Shown here piece after piece: positions 58,120 through 64,000 of a stretch of 64,000 nucleotides of DNA. Position 1 is the first letter of the stretch. Each line of letters begins with the position of its first letter. The stretch is from positions 86,549,139-86,613,138 of the forward strand of contig OY998180.1 in assembly GCA_963921935.1 (NCBI GenBank), given 5' to 3'. This DNA is from Galeruca laticollis. Its lineage: Eukaryota; Arthropoda; Insecta; Coleoptera; Chrysomelidae. The position numbers and the translations under genes were made by a program. The notes under the pieces are model-generated. The model was not told the DNA's origin and did no database searches. It saw only the letters and a program-made list of their open reading frames with translations.

Positions 58120-60631
58120 TGTTACGGTTTTTCTCGTTAATATATATCATTCGCATAAAAAAGACATCAATCATGCAGTTTTGGTCATAATAAATAAACA
58201 TTCCTACCTTAATATCAAGTCAGACTAGCTTCGTACGTCGACAATTTCTAGGAATATCATTAATGCAGTGAGTCAATAGCCTGGTCGTCAATTTGTTTAT
58301 CACCAACTAATAGTTTAAAGGAAATAAATACACTCAGTAGAATAGTTACAGTAATCTGTATATACACTTAAAAAGAATGAATTTTGTTATATGATGTACA
58401 CTTGAATGTAAACAAACTTTTCACTACTCGAATCAAACAGCTGATTCGCCATATGTCATATCCTCGTTTATTCTTCTTTTTCAAACGTTAAGAGATCTGT
58501 GATTCGTACGGAAGGTGGCCTACCGGTGTACTGTGGTTGTACATCAGGGTATAATAAGTGATGTTTTATGTTGTAAATACAGTCGAGGGGTGTGGTATAT
58601 TTGCGAATATAGGTTATTTTTGATTAGTTAATTATTGTATTTATACGGAGGGTTTTAATATGCGATGTGCAAGTAGAGTAATTTCACTCCGAGGTCATAG
58701 AACGTATGTGCTCCAAACTGCTCGAGTGAGAGTGTCTCGAACGGAAAGGTGGGTTGTCAATGAAACCTGTCGTGTTTCCTTTTTCTTTCTGATCAACGTG
58801 GTGTTGTATGCAGGTGCTTATTGGGAGCCCCAAAAACAAATTCGCATGAAAATTCCACATTCATCCCACAGGGGAATATGAATTTGAGGGGGTAGTTTGG
58901 CTTGGGTGGAGTAGTGAGAGTTGGTGGAGTTAGTATTCCGTCCAGACCTCATCTGTGAGAGGCAGATGGATTTGTAAGCCCAGTCACCTACATCGCCATG
59001 CGGTTAAGTTCAGATAACGGCTTTTAACTACTATATTAGCAGCACACAGGAGAACCCTGTCTTAGCCAAACAGGTGAGATTTATTTGTTTTAACATTTTC
59101 TGTAACTAGTAATTGTTCCTCATAGTGTTGCGGATAAGATGACACCACCTAATTATATGTTCATGATAGAGCTTGTGTATAGTATGTTGGGGGTAAAGTA
59201 CTTGTTAGTAAGGGGTGGTTATCTCGGGTTTGTTACTTTTAGACTTTATAGGGGGTAATATACTTACGTTATCGAGTAGATGGTACAATTGAAGTCTACC
59301 TTGGGTTTTTTTTAAAAAAAGGTGGGCCGTCCCACTCGGGTAGTAAATGGTTTTGAGTAGGATAATATTAGGAGTCACACTGGGATAAATGTGATGAATT
59401 CCCAGGGTGGTTCAATGTCAATTGAGTGTAGTGACAACACTAATTAGTGTATTATTTTTTCTAGGGTTTTTTTTTGGGTTTTAAACATTTATTCTGGGAT
59501 ATTGTTGGATCTTTGGTGATTCGTATTTCCCGTATTGGATTAGTTCCGGAGTCCCCTTGGTGTTGGTTCGTAGTACCACAACATTCCTGGGATGCTTACA
59601 GCCTCACCTTAGTGATTGCTACCTCAGAAACAGTTTGTGGATCGTCAGGATTTATCACCAGCGGGGGGAAGACGCGCAAGTTTTAAACATTTAATATTTT
59701 TTTTTATAATCATTTCTTTTTATAGCGTATATATAACTTGTACGTATATATAATTCACCATTTGTGAACATACAAGTGGCTTGTAATTTATTTTTTTTCT
59801 TGGTCATTTATTACTCTAGGTAGAGTAGGTAAGTTGCGTCTGAGCTCACACGGAACGTTTATGATAATTTATATTGTTTTTTTTGCTTGGGTAAGTTTAC
59901 AATTTGATATGCGCAGATAAGCCACGGTATGGGTAACCCTTCAGGTTCTCACCGTTTTCATTTTATATGATTGTAATTTTTTTTTGCAAGTTTCAGAAAC
60001 TAACTTAACTCAGAACTGGTCTCTGTTTCAAATCCTTCTGAGCATTCATTTATCAATTTTGGGGTAGGGGTATATAGGATTTTAAATAATTGTATTATTG
60101 TAGATATTGAACTATAAGGGACTTTTGTAAATGTCCACAGTTCGTGAGAGATTTCATATCGATCTGTTTATATTTTTTTTTATAGTAAGGGTTGATGGAC
60201 CTTAAGTGTCCACTGTGGGAATAACTGCTTCCACAATTTTCATACAACTGTACTCAAACCAAACCACCACCGCAATAAATCATTTCTCTTGTGAGTTGAG
60301 TTACGAGTTTGATTTTGGTAATCCTCTCCTAATTGGGGGTAAACTACGGTTAGGGAAGTAAACTGAGGTATTTACTCGGGTACGGTTTACCTGGCGCCTT
60401 GGGTTTTATAGCTTATTTTGATTGTTCGTTACCAGCATACGAACCTCCCTTCTTCGGCTGAAGTCTAGCGGGTAAAATACCTTGTGGCATAGATCGGCCA
60501 TCCGATCTGCTGGTAACTTGGTTAAATTAGTAGTAATTGATTTCGGGGCCACAAGTTCGATCTATCTTCAGTAGGTCGCTAACGTAAGTGGGGTAAGTGC
60601 ATAGGTGCACGGGGTTTGATTTTACGTTACA
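58120..60631 (+). repeat. 3' LTR (2.5 kb) of the young gypsy element
   Basis: Near-identical to 50246-52764. Differences include single bases near the start, a GTGACG/GGGCCG change and a shorter T-run at about 59466. It ends CA, followed by GTTG. Confidence 0.95.
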
Positions 60632-61395
60632 GTTGTCAAATTCACTCCGAGATGGCTTCGAAGTCAACCACCATACGCTGCATCTTTATATTTACTAAAA
60701 AGCCTATAATTTCTTCACATTTTTGTTTAGTTTCCAGCAAGGCCAGGACATCCATTTTATATTGCTTCATGACGTTATCTACGTTCCTTAGTAATCCTAT
60801 TTCGAAGCTACGTCCAAGTTCACATTTTAATTATATTATTCTTATTTTTGTTCATCCTCTTGTCTGTTACCTTATGTATAGTTTATGTTCCGTTATCATT
60901 AGATCCTTCAACCTCTACTGCTACTAGTTCGTTTGCTGCTCCACCAGTCTCCGGAACCCAAATTTGACTCCCCTACCTCCACTCATTGCTTCCTGTGCTT
61001 TTTCCTTTTTTTCTTCCTGTGTTTTAATTTCCGTTAATGTTAAATCCTCTCTTATGAAAATTATTCCGTTATGATTCTTCAGTTTATTCTTGTTCTGCAT
61101 GATTTTCTGTTTTTCTTTCTCGTTGTCCAGTTCAAGTATAGATGTTTGCTCTCCTAATTTAGCTCCAGTCCTAATTCCTATTCGAATTTCCCGAGTTTGC
61201 TACATTAAATTTTTCATTTTTTGTTCAATAACTTCTGGATCATAAGTATATTTTTTCTTCCTTCCTTTTTTTTCTAATGAGTCCACCCTGAGTTTAAGTT
61301 TTTGTATCACTTGCTTCCATTGTTGGTGTTCTTTCCTTGTTAGCTTCCCTTATTTTCTAGTGTTAAATTTGATATTGAGAATTTCAAATTGTTAT
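60632..61395 (-). pseudogene. RTE-like non-LTR element, 5' part
   Basis: This continues the element split at 50245. The minus strand reads a basic coiled coil (about 61340-61220: QQWKQVIQKLKLRVDSLEKKGRKKKYTYDPEVIEQKM), then NGIIFIREDLTL and GVKFGF. The start of an AP endonuclease follows, with MDVLALLETKQ (about 60765-60735). Most of the endonuclease is missing between here and the piece beyond the LTR element. Stops are frequent. Confidence 0.6.
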
Positions 61396-61839
61396 TAGGG
61401 GAAGTGTGCCTTTGATGGACCCCTTAAGGAAATTCCATTATATTTTTTTTACTTTTGTAGTTATGAATCTTCTTTTTATGTAAATCTCTACTTAATACAA
61501 AGATGATCATGGTATAGGGTGAATTTGTTAACAATTAATTGTCTGTTTAATAGCGCCAAAGTTTTTTTTTATGAAGCCAAGTCGGCCCCCCCAAAAAATA
61601 AAACAAATAAAATTATTTTAAAAGGTTTATTAAACAAAATATCGTTGTACCAAGAACAAAGTAACATTGAATAAACGAAAAACATTTTTTTTGCTTTAAC
61701 AAAACAGAAAAAACCAAAATTGAATGCATTATTCACAAATGAATGATTTGCAACGATAGCTGACATCAGCGCACTCGTTGTGGCATCAAGATTGACAGTT
61801 CTGACAACGAATCCACTTTTCTCTCGCTCGTGATTGAGA

Positions 61840-63420
61840 TTATAGCTCATTGCAGTAAATGCAGCTATCGTCAGAGTCGTTTTCTTCTTGCCCTAAATAT
61901 TCTTCTAAGATGGAGTCATCATTAGCATTGTCGTCATTTGAAATGACAAGTTGGCGTTTAACTGCCCTGATTTGTTGTATCCTTAGTTTCATTTCCTTTT
62001 CAATCCCTTTTACTTTAAGTTCATGCTTTTCTGGTGTTGAATTCAAATGACCAGTTTTTCCACGTTTTCTGGCTTTTCTTCCATGATTACCAATAGCTAC
62101 AGCTTCGGCAGAGAACTGACGATGAAAACAAGTTATGACCAGATGTACTTGGTTGATCTTGAACCTCTAATTCCATTTGGTTTTCGCTGATGACAGCTGA
62201 ATTATCGGAAATCTGTTTGTTAGTTGCTTAAGCTGGTGTAGACTGCCAGTCCTCAAAAATATGGAGATTGAAAGGATAGATGCCAGTCTTTTCAAACGAG
62301 TTTATTGCATTCGATGGTACTGCACTTTTCAAATAGGCTTGATTGAGAAGACTTGCTATTTTAAGTCATTGCTTGAGTCACTGCCTTTCCCGGGTTTGAC
62401 GCAGCCATAATTGGATTTCTTGATCGAAATACGTATGAAGAGGACAAGAGAATCCAACGTCCAATGGTTGAACGTGATGAGAGCAGTGTGCAGGAAAGCA
62501 AAATACAATTACACCATTTTCTTTCGCAAACTGCAGAGATCCACGACTTTTATGGCTAATGTGGCCATCTAGTATTAAAAGTATCTTATTCCCATTAGAA
62601 GCTTTAGAGTACCTAACGAAATGCTTTAACCATTTACAAAAAATTACGCTGGTCATCCAACCTTTTTCTTGTGCAAAAACTATGCTACCAGCGGGAGCAT
62701 CATTCATAAGCTCATCGTTCATTCTTTGACGAGGGTAAATAAGAACAGGAGGAACGTAATTGCCTATGGCATTCATTGCGCACACTACAGTTACGTGTTG
62801 CCCACGCTCGGCACTACTAAGCGCACCAAGTTGCTTGCGTCCTTTCGCTGCGTAAATTTTCTGGCACTTCTTCTGGACCGTAGTCAAACCTGACTCGTTC
62901 ATATTGTATGTATTTTTGGCGAGAAACTTGTGTTTATCCATAATATTAGCGAGTGCATTAAAATAAGCTTCGATATTAGGCTTGTTAAAAGCCTGGGCTC
63001 TAGCTAATGATGTACTTTCTGGGCCCCTCAAAGATATTCGTGGATTGCGCTTCAGAAATCCCCTGACACATTTCCAACCTGCCATTTTTATTTCGCGATT
63101 AAAAGCATATTCTATTTTATTTTTTTGGGCTACTTCAAATACCATTCATCGCAAATCTTTGGACGTTAGTCCAAAAAAACGTGTTTCCATATCAATGATA
63201 TCAATCACAATCTCCTGTTCAATAACTTTAGAGAAAATTGCTCTTCGACCTTCAAAATCACCTTTACAACTATCCTGTTTAGCCAGGCGTCTTCGCAAGG
63301 TTGTTTTGGGAACACTAAACGTCCTTGCTGCCAACTCATAGCCCATATTGTGGTTTGAACATTGAGCATAGCTTGTCGCATGTCATCCTGGTCCCATTAC
63401 TGCCATTTCTTAAATGCCAT
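61840..63420 (-). pseudogene. Pogo-type transposase, broken
   Basis: The start is probably the ATG at 63418-63420. The N-terminal helix-turn-helix of pipsqueak type reads GYELAARTFSVPKTTLRRRL (63346 on), after an early stop and shift. A TGA at 63146-63148 interrupts the second DNA-binding part. The catalytic domain follows: NMNESGL (the first acidic residue is now Asn), ILLILDGHISHKS (second Asp) and HVQPLDVGFSCPL (third Asp). The C-terminal tail (62046-61840) is acidic and ends CIYCNEL in another frame. The enzyme would excise and insert the element at TA; loss of the first Asp and the breaks make it inactive. Confidence 0.82.
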
Positions 63421-63594
63421 AACTGCAAAACCAAAAAAACATAATTAAAATAGTGTAACTAATGTATTGCCAATGGTGGACTCCTGGTCCATTATAAGAC
63501 ACAGTTCAAGGGTCCGTCATAGGCAATAAGACATAATTCACTAAAAAATTCCAAGCTCTTCTATTCTTTGCCATAACCTCAATTTGTGCCCGAC

Positions 63595-63750
63595 AGTCAA
63601 CATGAAACAGTTTCTGTGAGTTGCAGTAACGAAAGCAGATTCTAACTAAGTATAAAAAAATTACTTGACATCAGTCAACATGAAACAGTTTCTGTGAGTT
63701 GCAGTAACGAAAGCAGATTCTAACTAAGTATAAAAAAATTACTTGACATC
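63595..63750. repeat. Perfect 78-bp tandem duplication
   Basis: 63595-63672 is repeated exactly at 63673-63750, inside the non-coding right end of the pogo-type element. Confidence 0.95.
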
Positions 63751-63950
63751 ATGTCAAGCCACATTGTTATATCAATACTTACCAGTTTTGACTTAATTTT
63801 TTGTTTTCACCTAAACGACTTATATCCGCATGAACGCTTGTAAATAATTGGTTTTAAACGTCAATCGTCCTAACCAAGATGTCGGTAGTCCGTGATGCGC
63901 GGTAAATTTGAAAATACAACTTGTGGTCCATCATGGGCACATTTCCCCTA

Positions 63951-64000
63951 GTTCGTTATAAACAAATTATAAAAACAAATTTCTCTTAAATAATAGTTCT
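63951..64000. other. Flank of the pogo-type element
   Basis: AT-rich, nothing recognised in the last 50 bases. Confidence 0.4.

Larger units (their letters stand above)
50246..60631 (+). mobile_element. Young Ty3/gypsy element with about 2.5-kb LTRs
   Basis: 10.4 kb, plus strand. The LTRs (50246-52764 and 58120-60631) start TG, end CA and differ at only about ten to fifteen positions, including a 5-bp indel. GTTG flanks both sides (50242-50245 and 60632-60635). The primer site is an exact tRNA-Lys complement. The order is gag, protease, RT, RNase H, integrase, with no env. Only one coding break, a TGA in RNase H, is visible. It inserted into an RTE-like element, whose sequence resumes directly after the right target duplication. 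Confidence 0.96.
61398..63948 (-). mobile_element. Pogo-type DNA transposon
   Basis: The ends start GGGGAA and are inverted copies over about 26 bp with four mismatches. TA lies outside each end (61396-61397 and 63949-63950). A decayed pogo/Tigger-type transposase fills most of the minus strand. A perfect 78-bp tandem duplication lies near the right end. Confidence 0.85.

Noticed and set aside
63595..63750. CRISPR-like repeat
   Set aside because: Two direct contiguous copies with no spacers, in eukaryotic transposon DNA; a simple tandem duplication.

Overview
The window reads as an AT-rich insect nuclear genome region made almost entirely of transposable elements. The evidence is errantivirus-type Ty3/gypsy elements with env, tRNA-Ser and tRNA-Lys primer sites, Penelope-like, R1/LOA, jockey and RTE-like retrotransposons, and mariner, pogo and PIF/Harbinger DNA transposons. 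I see no host gene, rRNA, tRNA or CRISPR array. The order cannot be fixed; a beetle, bug or similar insect fits. Every family name here rests on motif recognition, not on a database search.

Left third (1-19.9 kb): 979-8482 is a complete minus-strand gypsy/17.6-type element with gag, pol and env. It has 186-bp LTRs and a 4-bp target duplication (AGCG), and frameshifts and stops break all three genes. 9128 to about 19860 is a second Ty3/gypsy element, plus strand, with very long LTRs (about 2.1-2.2 kb) and a tRNA-Lys-like primer site. It sits in an (AT)n tract and has no env. Its two LTRs match closely for 1.6 kb, then become unrelated over the last 0.5 kb.

Middle (20-48 kb): 20362-24408 is a 2-kb-armed head-to-head inverted pair of Penelope-like copies (RT plus GIY-YIG endonuclease), each ending in a hammerhead-ribozyme-like motif. 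Next come a PIF/Harbinger remnant joined to a THAP-like sequence, a scrap of non-LTR C-terminus, a decayed second 17.6-like element, a GC-ended unclassified unit (32985-35503) and a jockey-type 3' end. From 37.26 to 43.45 kb lies a decayed plus-strand gypsy element with a SAP-like gag and a macro-domain remnant. An R1/LOA element interrupts it, and a 0.63-kb element interrupts that in turn. A mariner-like element with TA duplications follows (43485-45187). At 47.1-48.3 kb are remnants resembling a Polinton-type protein pair, a small conserved protein and the N-terminal part of a type-B DNA polymerase.

Right third (48.3-64 kb): an RTE-like non-LTR element on the minus strand is split by a young 10.4-kb Ty3/gypsy element (50246-60631). 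That element has about 2.5-kb LTRs that are nearly identical, a 4-bp target duplication (GTTG), an exact tRNA-Lys primer site, an open gag, a GGGAAAC slippery site and a pol with one in-frame TGA. A pogo-type transposon (61398-63948) with TA duplications closes the window.

These parts do not form a pathway. The layout is a layered record of insertions, from the young 50-60 kb element back to fragments known only by short conserved motifs.
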